Assembly (NCBI GenBank): GCA_031213475.1
Contig: JARUPZ010000019.1
Coordinates: forward strand, 3,932,770-3,996,769
Reading direction: 5' to 3'
Source of the DNA: Nereocystis luetkeana
Lineage: Eukaryota; Sar; Phaeophyceae; Laminariales; Laminariaceae
DNA: 64,000 nucleotides
A model generated the notes under the pieces. It made no database searches, was not told the origin of the DNA, and saw only the letters and a program-made list of their open reading frames with translations. Within the stretch, counting starts at the first letter, position 1; every line of letters begins with the position of its first letter. Position numbers and translations under genes: made by a program. Below are positions 11,346-22,869 of the stretch, in pieces.

Positions 11346-11909
11346 AACAGACAACACATAACAAGCAAAATAAACTAAACCTCCACATACAAACGGAGTG
11401 CTGCAGCAGTGTGACCTTGTGAAGAGCGTGTATCATGTGTGATAGGTCGGTTCCTCGTTTTTTGTTGTTGTCAGGACTAACTCATCCTTGGCATTATATG
11501 ATACCAGATCGCGCGTGCGTGTTACGAGATCTACGATATCTCCGACCCTGGCTTCCACATATATATACCTGGTATATATTAATATAAGTACTGGTACCTG
11601 GTATGATGCAAAACAGCAGTATAGTACCGTTGGCCCTCGGGTAAAATACCAACCTATCCTACCCTATGGCTGCCGTCGGTCACCGGTGTCTCGTTCTCAT
11701 GCACCGCCAAGAAGCAGCCAACGTCCTGCTGTTCGCCGCAACGTGCGCACAGTAACTGCGCTCCCCGTCATGTCCTGGCGCTCAACCTCGCGCGAAAGTC
11801 CGGCCAGCTAATATAGAGCTGAGAAAGGACCTTCGTTGTCCGGCGGGATTCCCAACTTGTAGTTGTTTGGCTGGTTCTGCAGACAAGAGCACCGCGACCA
11901 GCGTGCACG
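11346..11909. other. 5' flank of the guanylate kinase gene
   Basis: Region upstream of the first supported exon; it should hold the promoter and 5' UTR. No TATA box or initiator stands out. Two TACCWGGTA motifs (11566, 11595) and a TA-rich stretch at 11560-11590 are present. Confidence 0.4.
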
Positions 11910-14900
11910 ATGACAGCGAGGAACTCCATTTTTTTTTACATACTTCTTGTACCGGCATCAATCACTCCGCACCATCGTCTCTCCGTCATGCAACCACCTC
12001 ACCCCCCCCCCCCCCCCCCCCCCCTCCGCCGCCTCCGCCGCCTTCCCGCGCCATTTATCTCCCCCTTCCTTCCCCCCGCCCCCCCTGTCCCCGATAGCAC
12101 CGCTTCGTGCGCCTCGAGTGACGTCCAGTGCGCGCCGGCGAACCCAGGGAAGGCTGGGGGCAGCGACGTCGCGAGCCTTAAGCCCCTCGTGGTCTGCGGT
12201 CCGTCGGGTGTAGGGAAGGTGAGTGCTTTTGTGGGGGTGCGCTTTGTGCCGGTTTACGAGGCGTCGGCAGATCGAGCGGGGGGTGGCCTGCTTCGGAGAA
12301 GGGGTGGGAGGGGGAGGGGCGGTGGGGAGGTGTGGGCATCTGGCGATTTGGGTACACCCTTCACCCCACCCGGTGGTGCGGCGCGATGGATACCGCTGAG
12401 CGTGGGCTCGAGTCGATAGATCCGCCGCCGGATGTTGGGGTCTGCCATCGCTTTTTCTGTGTACGTACCGTAGCCGGAGGCAGAAGGCGACAGTGCGGTA
12501 CCTATGAGTAAGTGCCTCACATGCTTGTTGCTGATGCTGTACGCTCGTGAAATGCTGCGTTTACGCAATTCGTTTTAATTTGTTTTTGTCTCTTTTTGTT
12601 CGTCTCTGTTTTCTTGCTTACAACCACCCATGGACGGCCGAAAGGATAACAACCACGTACGTAACTAAAAGCGACTATTCTCCGGCGGCTTGTTCAGGTG
12701 GTCCGCGTGCCTACTCGAGATAAATTTCGTGGGTTCGAAGTTCATGTCTCACCGAGTGCATACTCGTGAGGACTCTTTCTTGCATAAAAAATGACCACGT
12801 AGCGGAAAGCGCAAGAGGGTGATGTAGCAACCTTCGATGGAATCGACGAGCAGTTGGAACGCTGAACCCTACGCGCGGTCAAATGAAGGCAAACGTACCG
12901 AGGGGGAAAAATGAACGATACTATTAATAGTGACCACGGCTTGCTTGCCCAGAAGATTGCTGAGGGTCAAACCTCCTACGAGTTGAGGCGGAAAGTAGTA
13001 AAAGTGACGACAAAAATAAACATGTTCTGCACTGCAGGGCACTCTGATCAACATGCTGCTCGAAGACTTTCCGGGACGGTTTGGCTTCTCCGTGAGTCAC
13101 ACCACCCGCAAGCCGCGACCGGGGGAGGTGCACGGCACGCACTACAACTTCAGCGAGAAGGAGGCCATGCAGACGGAGATAGACGGCGGCACGTTCATCG
13201 AGCACGCGAACGTGCACGCAAATCTGTACGGAACAAGGTGGGTTTGTTTCGCTTTCGTGTTTGTTTTCGTTGCGTGATACCAGGTATCATATACGAGTAT
13301 CGTATGTCGTGACTCTCTCGTTTCGCCATGCTTTGTTTTGTTTTGTTTTCGTTTGTTTTTCAAGTCCGTGTTGCTTTGTTTCGCTTCGTTCTAGCTCCAT
13401 TGGGAGGGATCAGGGGAGAGGGGAGGGGGGCATGCTTCTTTTTTCGACGCTCGAGGATGCTGGAAAGGGAGTGGGCCACGAGCTCTGCCTCCTGCCCCGC
13501 TCACTACCCAGTACAGCCCGAAATCCTGCGGGCGTTGACGTTACCCTACCCTCCTACCCTGAGAACTACCCTGAGAAGGGCATAGCAGTACATGATGGCA
13601 TCCACTGCTGTGTGCCCGGCATGTGTGAGTCCATCGTGCTCAAAGTGGCATTCATGTTGCCAAAATACAATGCACGTACGAGTACGTTGTATTACATGCT
13701 GGGCTGGCCAAAAACCGCTTTTTTACTCGTCCGGCGGTTTCTCCTACCATTTAGAAAAATTACTACTCAAAGCTAGTAGCAGTCATGTTCCTGAGTTTTC
13801 AGCGCCAATGCTGAAATGTTCGAAATTCGAGATGGTTTCGTACAAACAAATATGTGAAAAAAAAACGATTCCTTTTTGTTTTTATGTCTTCCTCGAGGGT
13901 TGAACAAAGGGATTGCCAACTGCACCATTTTGGATTATTTTTTTTTCCGTCAGTTGGGGCAATAACCAATTTTCGCTGTTATTCCGAAATATGCTCAGTT
14001 CACGAAAAAAAAGGTGTATCAATAGTTGGCAATCCCTTCGTTTTGCCCTCAAGTAGGACGTGTCAATTTTTTGGCTCAAAATTCGAATAGACCGACTGAG
14101 AAAGTGCCTGACCAACTGAAAAGTTATTGTTGGCCAGCCGAGCTCGTAGTCATTTTTGCTACTGCTGTTTATGGGGTGCCAGGTGTTGTGTTCACCACGT
14201 TTACTGTTAGACTGAGAGTTGTATGCCACTGCTGTACCATGTATCATGTTGTATTCATCACGTTATCGCTCCAACTCAACTCGCGGGAGCTTGACGCGCG
14301 GCAGTTTTCTAAGCAAGCCGTCGAAACAGGTGTCTACCCCCCCCCCCGTTGGTACGCGCTTGAATGTGAATGTGCACCAGATTCAGGCTTGGTAGAGGTA
14401 GTTTATCCATCCATATTACAATTCGAGCCCCCCCCCCCCCCCATTCGCCCGAACGCCTCTTTTTCTTCTTGGCAGCATTGCCGCGGTCCAGAGCGTGTCA
14501 GCCGCGGGCAAGATCTGCATCCTCGACATCGACGTCCAGGGCGTCAAATCCGTGAAGAGCGCCGGGCGGTCGGTGTTGGACCCTCACTATCTTTTCGTAG
14601 CCGCTCCATCCATGGAGGCGCTCGAGGCCAGGCTTAGGGGCAGGTATTACTTGCGGGATTAGTAGAAACCGTCGGCTGTCGGTTGTATTGAACACCTTGG
14701 TATCGCACATAAGACTTTTTTTTTTTTTTTTCGCCTCGAAGGCAGAGCATCGGCTTTTTCGAGTATCGATTTGTCGACTGTCGAATTCTGAAGTATCGTT
14801 GAATATCGACTTTCTTCATGTGTCGAACATCCGTTATCGACACGTCGCACTGCTGCTGCTGTACCATTGTCAGCACAATTACCTACTACATGAGCTACGT

Positions 14901-15776
14901 GGTAGAAAGCTAAAGCGCACGCAAACGGCGTGCCCTTGCCTCGTGCTTTGCGTCACTGACCTATACGCTACACGAAAACGTAAAATAATGGTGAACTAGA
15001 CGGGGAGGACTGCGATGGCGTGGCGGCGGGGGCTGTAGTGGTAGCGATATGGTAGTGGTTTCTTGTCTTTTTTTTTTCGCGCATCTCGCTCGGCGGGGCT
15101 GTCGCGCACGGAGTGGGGAGGGGCGGACAAACGGACGCTTCGCCTTGCCTGTGCTAGTACAATTAATAGCACAGCACTCGTCGTTTTGCCCAGCCTGAAC
15201 GACAAACTTATCGTTCCCAAGCGAGGGTTCCACATCAGCTGCAGATGGGGTGCGAAGGATTCTGACCCCAACCCCCTCGCTTCCCTTCATTTGGTGCGCG
15301 GGCATTGCTTGCGAATGCTACAGGGGGACGGAGACGGAGGATGCCCTCACGCGGCGATTGGCCAATGCCAAGGCGGAAATGGACTTCGGGACGGCGCCCG
15401 GCAACTTCGAGGAGGTAAGAGGCGCGAGCCACGGCTTCGAGGGTGAATGAAGTATGCACCATATTGTATTGTTTTTGCTTTCGATCAAAGTGAAGTTCAC
15501 GTGAACTGGTTACGTAGGGTGATGATGGCATAATCACGGCTGCTGCTGCTGCTGTAGGCTCTACGAGAACGTAGGGCTCTCGCAAGTTGGAATGCAGCAA
15601 CAGTATCGGGTTGGCGTGTCTGATTTCTGTTCATGTTGTTTTCCCCCTGTGGCCAGGTGTTGGTGAACGATGGCCTGCAAGAAGCGTACGCGGAGCTTAA
15701 GGAGACCGCGAAGGCGTGGTATCCCCAGCTTGCCGAGGACGCGAACGAGAAAGAGGAAACCCCCAACCAAGCATGA
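11910..15776 (+). CDS. Guanylate kinase, five exons
   Basis: Converts GMP to GDP using ATP. Exons are 11910-12218, 13038-13237, 14476-14643, 15324-15414 and 15657-15776; every intron is GT-AG and all phases join, giving about 295 residues. The P-loop GPSGVGK ends exon 1 (about residues 97-103) and continues as GTL in exon 2. The GMP-binding part follows (FGFSVSHTTRKPRPGE, then GTFIEHANVHANLYGT across the exon 2/3 junction), then the Walker B-like CILDIDVQGVKSVK and the lid and C-terminal part with LRGRGTETED. The family is normally about 200 residues, so there is an extension of about 90 residues. It is hydrophobic first (FFYILL), then proline-rich and coded by a C-run. The start is uncertain: ATG 11910 and ATG 11988 are both in frame. 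The extension may be a targeting sequence, or the true start may lie in an unseen upstream exon. The catalytic core is intact. Confidence 0.92.
12001..12025 (+). repeat. Poly-C run within guanylate kinase exon 1
   Basis: About 23 consecutive C, read as Pro codons in the gene frame. Its length decides whether ATG 11910 and ATG 11988 are in frame with the kinase core, so slippage or a sequencing error here would change the N-terminus. Confidence 0.8.
12685..12795 (+). mobile_element. SINE-like tRNA-derived fragment in intron 1
   Basis: Contains a CGGCGGCTTG...GGTGGTCCGCG A-box region and GTGGGTTCGAAGTTC, a B-box match, in the same order as the SINE head at 7150-7070. It lies in sense orientation in guanylate kinase intron 1. 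Confidence 0.5.
13698..14150. mobile_element. Foldback element in guanylate kinase intron 2
   Basis: The outer ends are inverted (GCTGGGCTGGCCAA on the left, TTGGCCAGCCGAGC on the right). An inner pair of arms, GGGATTGCCAACT at about 13911 and AGTTGGCAATCCC at about 14024, is also inverted. The arms between them are more diverged. It resembles a MITE of about 450 bp; no target duplication could be settled. Confidence 0.55.
14285..14400 (-). mobile_element. Truncated SINE body fragment in intron 2
   Basis: Contains ACAGGTGTCTACCCCCC followed by a GGTACGCGC block, matching the SINE body at 6915-6950. Diverged and without a tRNA head. Confidence 0.4.
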
Positions 15777-17800
15777 GCTAAACAAACACGCCCCGATCGT
15801 GGAGGAGACAGACGAAACAGCCCGTGTCGCAATACAGTAATAGGCGTTTTGCTGCTGTTCGTGGAAGATGGCGTTTTTTTTTTATCGCCACTACATGAAG
15901 AAAACAGGCCGGGCTGCGTTTTGTACACCTCAAAGTTCTTGTGCTCGCACGAGTGGTCCCTGTACGAGTTGTTGCGCCTCGCAAGAGGCCGAAGCATCAC
16001 TGCGACATATGTCAAGTCAACCAAGGATTTTCCGCCAATACAAAATCCCGAAGCGATTTTTTGACCACTCAGAAAACTGCGGGCACGACATGTTTTCCTG
16101 GCGGCGGGGACTGCTTGTAGAGTAGTTCTTCTCGGCTGTCCTCGCCCTCCCTATACATCAGTCTTGGTAGGGCTCGTCGACAAGATGGTGTCGGTTGAGA
16201 ACACTTTGTTGTCGTGGTGTGTTTCATTTTTTGTTTTTGGTTGGCATTAGCTGGCGACGGTTTTTATGGGGATAGCGCGTCCCTGTGCATACAACAGGCA
16301 CTACATACTCGTATGAACAAATACTGTAGTTTCATTAGTACCTTCCGGTTGTTTTTGTGTGCGTTTCTTCGGCTCTTGACGGCGGACTGATGGTGTACTG
16401 CTGTGTAGTGGTTACGCTCGTTGGTGCTTGATTTTTCCTTCTGCAGGTCTGGGGTGCGCGCGTTAGTTGTGCGTGTACCTGACCTGGTAGGTGTGTCTAG
16501 ATTGTTTTTTTATGTGGAGAGGGTTTTTGTAGCACGAGTATTCAGAGGGAGGCTGTCGTCTTGCTGGGGGACCGCTGGCTCCCATCCCTACAGGGCTTCT
16601 CGGATGTTCCTCTTGTGTCTGACTTCGCGGCGGGAGACCCCCGCTCGCATGGGTTTTTGGGGTTGCGCACCGTTGCACGTATTTGGTCACGGCTGGTCAA
16701 GCTGGCTTTAGATGAACAACGGGTGGTTCGAGCCTTGTATGTTGTGCTTATGTGCGTGTGGGAGAAATTGTGAAGGTATAGCGTAGGACCATCTCTATTC
16801 TTTGGCTAGGAGGCTCGTCCTTGGAAACTCGCTCGCGATGACGGCTTCGCCTGAGAAGAGTTAGCCGCCCTCGCGTCCTGTCGACGTCGCGCTGTGCGTC
16901 CTTGGTTGTTAAGTAGGCTTTTGTGCATGCTGTTTTTGCTTGAGGCGTTCGCCCCGGAGGGAGCACCGACCCAATATCCAGATAGGTGGAACGAAGAAAG
17001 GATAGAAAGGAAGGGAAGCAAGGAGAGGATACAGGCTAGAAGAAGCTGGCAAATGAAAGGAAGGAAATAAGGGATTTACGTCTCGAAGCAAGTTAGTTGG
17101 ATTATGTTTAGTAGGCTTAGGCGCTGAGAGTGAGAGGGGGAGCTTTGTTTGGTGGTCTCGCGCTGCTTGGTTGTTGTCGAGATAATTCGCCACACGACAC
17201 GGTGCCTCTTTTGCCTCTCCCCCCCCTACTCCGCTTGTCTTTTCGCACCCTTTTTTTCGTGCACTGCTTCGGTTAAAAGTTTGTGATCAGGCACCGCGCT
17301 GTCTGGCCTCTTCCTTTTTTTGTGTGTTACAGCTATTGTACGAAGTGTTGAGTGTTGCCATATTTGTACGAGGTACTAACTAGTCTGTGGTCTGTGACGG
17401 CCAAACTATGTTCCTTTCTGTGTGAATCTTATTTTTTCAATTGCGAGATCTGCCCGTTTTTTTCAACTGTGTTGCGTCGAACGATCCCGAAGATCGACCC
17501 CCGCATGACCACGAGTGTCCATAGCCGGAACACAAGAGATTCGGCCCGCGCCTATTTCCACCTCGTGGGATGCCGTGCGTGTAGAACACCGCGGTTTGGC
17601 TCCCAACCCGTTTTGCAAGCCATTTTTAGGTAGCTTTGGTCCATTATCTACTCAAATCTGCAAGAAGAGCATAGCCACCTGAAAGTCTGAGAGCATCAAG
17701 TTATTACGTAGTGTACCTCGTAAATAGTCGTACGAACTATACACACGAATGAGCCTGTCGACGGGCTGTTTACCTGTTTACCATGCTCATTTCTATGCCC
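15777..17800. other. Downstream of guanylate kinase; no second gene seen
   Basis: Probably holds the 3' UTR of guanylate kinase, then intergenic DNA. Open frames on both strands are short and lack recognisable domains. A stretch of mild purine/pyrimidine asymmetry lies at 16960-17130. Confidence 0.45.
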
Positions 17801-19620
17801 ATTGTTATATATCTCGGCAACAAGCCATCGCCTACTGCCAGGTACGAATGTTACGACGAAGGTGTTTTACTCACTCATGGGATCCAGGTAGGGTTGCCAG
17901 CTCGGGCGTGGCAGACAAGAGTAGTAGCGGGGGCAATGATATACAGAACCCGGGGAAACAAGCCTTTTTGCTTGCATTTTCAGCTATAAATAGGGGGGAA
18001 ACAAGCCTTCTGACGTATTCAGCCGTGCAGCTTGGCCCCTCTCTGGTCGCTCCTTCCCCTCTTCCGTGCTTCGCCCTCCCCCTTCTTTCTACTCGTAGCT
18101 ATGTGGCGATATGTGAGATGTGCTACGTTTTGGATCGTGCAATAAATAGTCGCAATAGCGGTCGACCGGGAACTATCCAGGCATTAAAACGATTATACAA
18201 CGCCAGTCATGCTCGTGACAAGGCATGTTGTTTGTATATCACTACCTGCTAGACCACTCAGTCAGCGCCGGCTGAGCAGCTCAGTAGTGAGGGTGACCTC
18301 CGCAAGGATGTCTGTGACATGGTGTCCAATCCGACAATCTAGGAAACTCGAGTTTCCCCGAGAATATCGCGTGGCTGTCCTTCCTGTACGGTTAGCCGGG
18401 GGGAATAGTACGACGGTGTGGCGGGATCCGACATAATAAACGGTCGGGGTATGTATTTTGGTCACGTAGCTGCGTAGTTGGATCGCACTATCAATGATAG
18501 CTTTGATAGGAACTGGCACGAGAGTGAGGCCAGCAAGGCAGGCGCGGCCGAGGTTTGTCTGGTGTGGGTCGTGTGTTTTAATTGATTTATACTTGGTGTG
18601 AGGTTGAGGTCATCCCTTCAGCCGAGGCCACCATTTACCCTGTGTGTGATTCTGACGGTATATCTTGGTAAGAGGGCGAAGCGCTTCAGACGTGGCGCAA
18701 CCCATCACGTATTTTTTTTGGCGAAACAAACATATCGTGTAATCCCCTTCTTGGAATGATATATTGTTCCAGGTACGTAAAAAAGAGGTTGCGAGGACTG
18801 AGTTTCACGCGCGGCATAGCCTTAGCGTTCTTCCCATAGGGCTTTCGGTCGTTGATAGCACGAATACATAGCAGCAATCCGGAGTGATTGAAATGACATG
18901 GCCGCCCATATGTTAGGATTCAGTAGGAGACGGCAAACAAAGCGCGCGTGACGGGCGTTCAGGAACGTTTTTAATGTGCGAGGAGAGCGATCCTTTCGTC
19001 GTGGTGATGATTTTGCGGCGTGTGCGTCTGCTAAAAGGGGGAGCATTCCTATTAATAGACTGGGGAGGAAGGCCGGGTTTTCTCGTGGACTTTGTTATGC
19101 ATATGTTGAGTCCGCCGTCCGGAATATCGCATGGTTGGCCTTTCTGCGGCCAACCAGCCTGGAAAAATGTTCCGTCAGTCAGTGTATTACTCTCTCAGTG
19201 GATCCCGGTCAGGATTTATGGCTAGGGCGTGGCAGATGGGGTAACGGAGGCAATGATGTACCAAGCCCGGGGAAACACGCCTTCCTGTGTATTGAACCAG
19301 GAAGCTTGTAGCCCCTCTCTGGTTACTCCTTCTCCACTTGTTCCATGTTTTTCCCTCCATTTTTCTACCGTAGTACCAGTAAGAGCCAGCTATGGGGGAA
19401 GCGAAACTGACTTGAAGCGCTAAGAGGGCTCAGACGTATGTAGTTATAAACTTGACAAGCTTCGGCGTGACGATATGTGCGGTGTGCCATTATTGGTTCG
19501 TGCAGCACATCGCAGTAGTACTATATAGTCGACCAGGCACGACAACAACAAAAGCGCTTCTCGGGCAATATTATGGTGCCCAGCGCAAGCCCACACGGCG
19601 ACGGTGACCTCCGCATTATG
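17800..19620. repeat. Ancient tandem duplication, about 1.3-kb offset
   Basis: The block at about 17850-18300 aligns with about 19168-19615 at a constant offset of about 1315 bp. Shared landmarks are GGATCC with GGGCGTGGCAGA, the CCCGGGGAAACA block, CCCCTCTCTGGT and GGTGACCTCCGCA. A partial third unit appears near 18361-18435 (GAATATCGCRTGG, then GGATCC). Identity is low, so the duplication is old. No coding frame is conserved between units, so its nature is unknown. Confidence 0.6.
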
Positions 19621-22600
19621 GATTTTGCACGCGCAGCTTCTGTTTGTAAAACGCAGCCATACACGCACAAGCGGCCTGAAGGCGAGCGAGCGCCTCTCGC
19701 ACCACTATTTCCCTCCAGCATCAACTCGTCCGCGTAGTCCCTGGGATCAGCAAAGTATTGCTTGCTGTGAGCGAAAGAGCTCGCGTCACACATTAACAGA
19801 GGGAAGCACCATGGTTGGCAGGTGACGAGGCAACGTTTCTGCGTCTTTTGGTGATACAGCTTTCGGGTCGTTCAGATGCCGACGGGCAGGAAACGGTGGT
19901 ACGCCTTCGACGGGGAATGAACGCGAACAAGCTCAGCTAGAAAATTTATCGGCGCGGCGAATGTTGCCAAATGTTCACCATCGCCAAAAAGTATCGCGTG
20001 CTTTCATCCCGGTATCCTGTGAACGTGGTTTGGACTCGAAGGTACGTTTAATAATAATAGTCTAGTGATGATGACGGCCAGTCGGGATAATACCACGAGG
20101 ATTAGGTAGAACCAGAAGGTCAGCTGCCCACAAAAAACGACCCCCCTCAGTACACACCGGCAGCGTCATCGCTACTTCTAGAGAGTTGCCGCAGCTTTTG
20201 CTTGCTCTGTTATCCCGGATATTTCGATGTCAACGTACTGTCGTAGTGCGGGCACAGTCAGTCATGTCCTCTGAGCCGAGAACGACACCCAACGATAAAC
20301 TAAAACCCCAGCCACACAGCCAGCCCCTTACCAGTTTGTAGGCCAAATACACAACCTTCCGAAAAGAAAACCAGCTCAGCACATTACAACATGAGGTACA
20401 CCTGGCATGCCCGTGGGCGGTGCGGGCCTCGAAAGATCTCTAGAAAAAGTCCTTCGAGTGTGCCGTGCCTTTAGCGCGTCTCCCACTCATAAACTATACT
20501 AAATACATAACTGAGTATGATACCCGGTAGATGTCTACTTAAAAGCTGAAGAGAACCAACGTGCGAATCTAAAATGCTGTTACCAAAATGAAACCTGTTC
20601 TGCACAAGGGAGAATGAAAACGGTTACGTACAAGGGAGAAGCGTTCCACGTAGCGGCTAATCGAAGACGATGACCAACACCCGAAAATTCGAGCATTTTC
20701 AACAACAAATCGTCCCCCCTTAGAACTCCCCCAAAGCTCATGCTCGACCCCGGCACCCCCGGGGGGGCGTCGAAGCAAGAAAATAGCTCGCGGTCGAGAC
20801 CAATATTTACATTTTGCTATCTTACACTTGTCAAGCCCGCCTCCTGTCGAAGGCATCACGCGCACGCCCACCAAACCCAGACGCCCCATACCACTCGTCC
20901 ATCTCGTGGTGACGGAACATTAGCGCCTCCTCACGTATTATAACAGCGCACGGCTGTCGCGGGGAAAGACGGCAAGATCCATAAACAATTTCAACACAAA
21001 ACATCACAAAACAGATCCCCATAAAAACGTGTGGTGTTAGCCTCCCTTGAGGAAAAAATGTGCCGATGCGGTAAGCCCCCGCGAGTCCCCACGGCACGAC
21101 TTTTTACTACTGTCCGTCATTCGAAAGAGACAAGGCCTGGGCAATCTTTTACACAATGTCACCCGTCCGCGACCCTACAGCACGGACAAGAAGGTCAAGT
21201 CAGTCGCCAAGCCCGCGGACGGTGAGGAGGGACCAACAAGACCTAAAAATAGAAAACACGGATTGCGCGTGACCCTCCCCATCCCCCCCTCTTCATCCCA
21301 AGCCCCCAGATTTGCACGATGCACTGCGCGGCGCCCGACAAGGCGTGCACCTCCTACAGGCTTTGTACATAATATCAAACGTCGAGGACTGGATGCGATA
21401 TCACCAGAAAAACTTTGCTCGCCAGCATCCCCGCGCACGTCGACAAACGGCAAAGCGCCACACGCGTCTCGCGCAACTGCCTTCACGACCTCCCTTCCCC
21501 CCCGCCGCCCACCCACCGTAGCAGTGGTGCTCCTGTCCGCTGTGGACATGGTATTTGCGTCATTCTCTCATGTACATGTGCCCCCTCCATATGCAAGAAA
21601 ATCCGCCTCAAAAGCGGTTCTCAGTAGGTTACAGCTCACCCTTTATGCGACTCGCCCAACACCTCACGACGCTTCGCGCTTGGTGCAACCAATGTCATAC
21701 GTATACGCATGGTATGAGTACACGTCCCCACCCCACCCCTCCCCTCCCCGCCGGCTTCCCGTTCATGGGAGATACTCTAAATGAACGTAACACGCTAACA
21801 TGGAAATTACATCTCTCAGGCGAGCTTCCCGATCCACGTGATACTGTACAGAAACCTATTGGTAGAACAGTGCATATCGACAAAACCCAACCACCCGCCG
21901 CTGACGAAGGGCAAGACCCGGCACGTGCTTGGCCCAGCGACAGCTTTAGCCGCAGCTTCTTGCTTACAAGCAGAATGCCTCACCATCACCACTACCACCA
22001 CCATCACGGTAGTTCCCACATAACTTTGGTTGCACTACCCTCATACAGCTCATCTTCTTTATACAAACGAGCGCGCCTATCCTTTCCTTCCAATGCACCG
22101 TGCAATCTCGATTATAGATGAAATATGCCCTCGGTCTGAAAACGCACCGCCCTCCCCCCCCCATCCCCATCTCTGCCCCTGTCCTAGGGCTGACCACCGA
22201 CTACCACGCATGGTCCGTGCTGCTCCCTCGACAAATTGCGCATCGTTCGTGGCACAACGTCATATAATGATTCCTTCTCCAACCTCAATTCAAGCAGTTT
22301 CCCGATCCGAGAGCATCATCCCGGCCAGGCAAACCGCACAAAACCTGTCGGGCTCGTTTTTCGCGCTTCAGAACTTAAGAATACCGCACCCCCGTCCCGC
22401 CGCGCCGGAAAAATCGCACTGGTTGGCCCTCAGGAAATTCACACGCGTCACCGGAAAGAGGGTGCCAAAACCGCCAACAGGACGCGATGGATCGCGCGGC
22501 AGCAAAAAGTATGTCGCAAGATCTCCACTCTATGCGGAAAACCACCTTGGCCCCCCGCAACCGCCACTCGCACGTGCACCCAATGATACCACGTCCCCTA

Positions 22601-22869
22601 CCCCTTCGGCCGCATAGACCGACGCAGCTCCGCGCCATGAAAACACACACATCAAGCGTGAGAGCTGCAGCGAGACATACCATCTGTTCCTTCTCTTTTC
22701 CGTTGCGGCCTGAGTTTCTCTCCCTGACGAACCTTCGGCCCTCACGAAAGAGAGAAGGAGCCCGATGATTTGTCTCACTTCAGTGGCTGGCCCCGTCGCC
22801 GGCGACGATGAGACCCTGCGCTGCTCCCCTGCGGCCACTACGTACAATGTCAGAAACACGCCGCTGTGA
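19621..22869. other. Non-coding; includes the 3' flank of the Rieske-fibrillin gene
   Basis: The part next to 22869 should hold the 3' UTR of the - strand gene ending there. The + strand is C-rich (20700-22800). Overlapping + strand frames at 21047-22617 look like composition effects: no domain and no consistent splice structure. Confidence 0.45.

Noticed and set aside
21047-22617. Series of long overlapping + strand frames
   Set aside because: C-rich DNA suppresses stops; no domain, no consistent splice sites, and the area is likely 3' UTR of the - strand gene.
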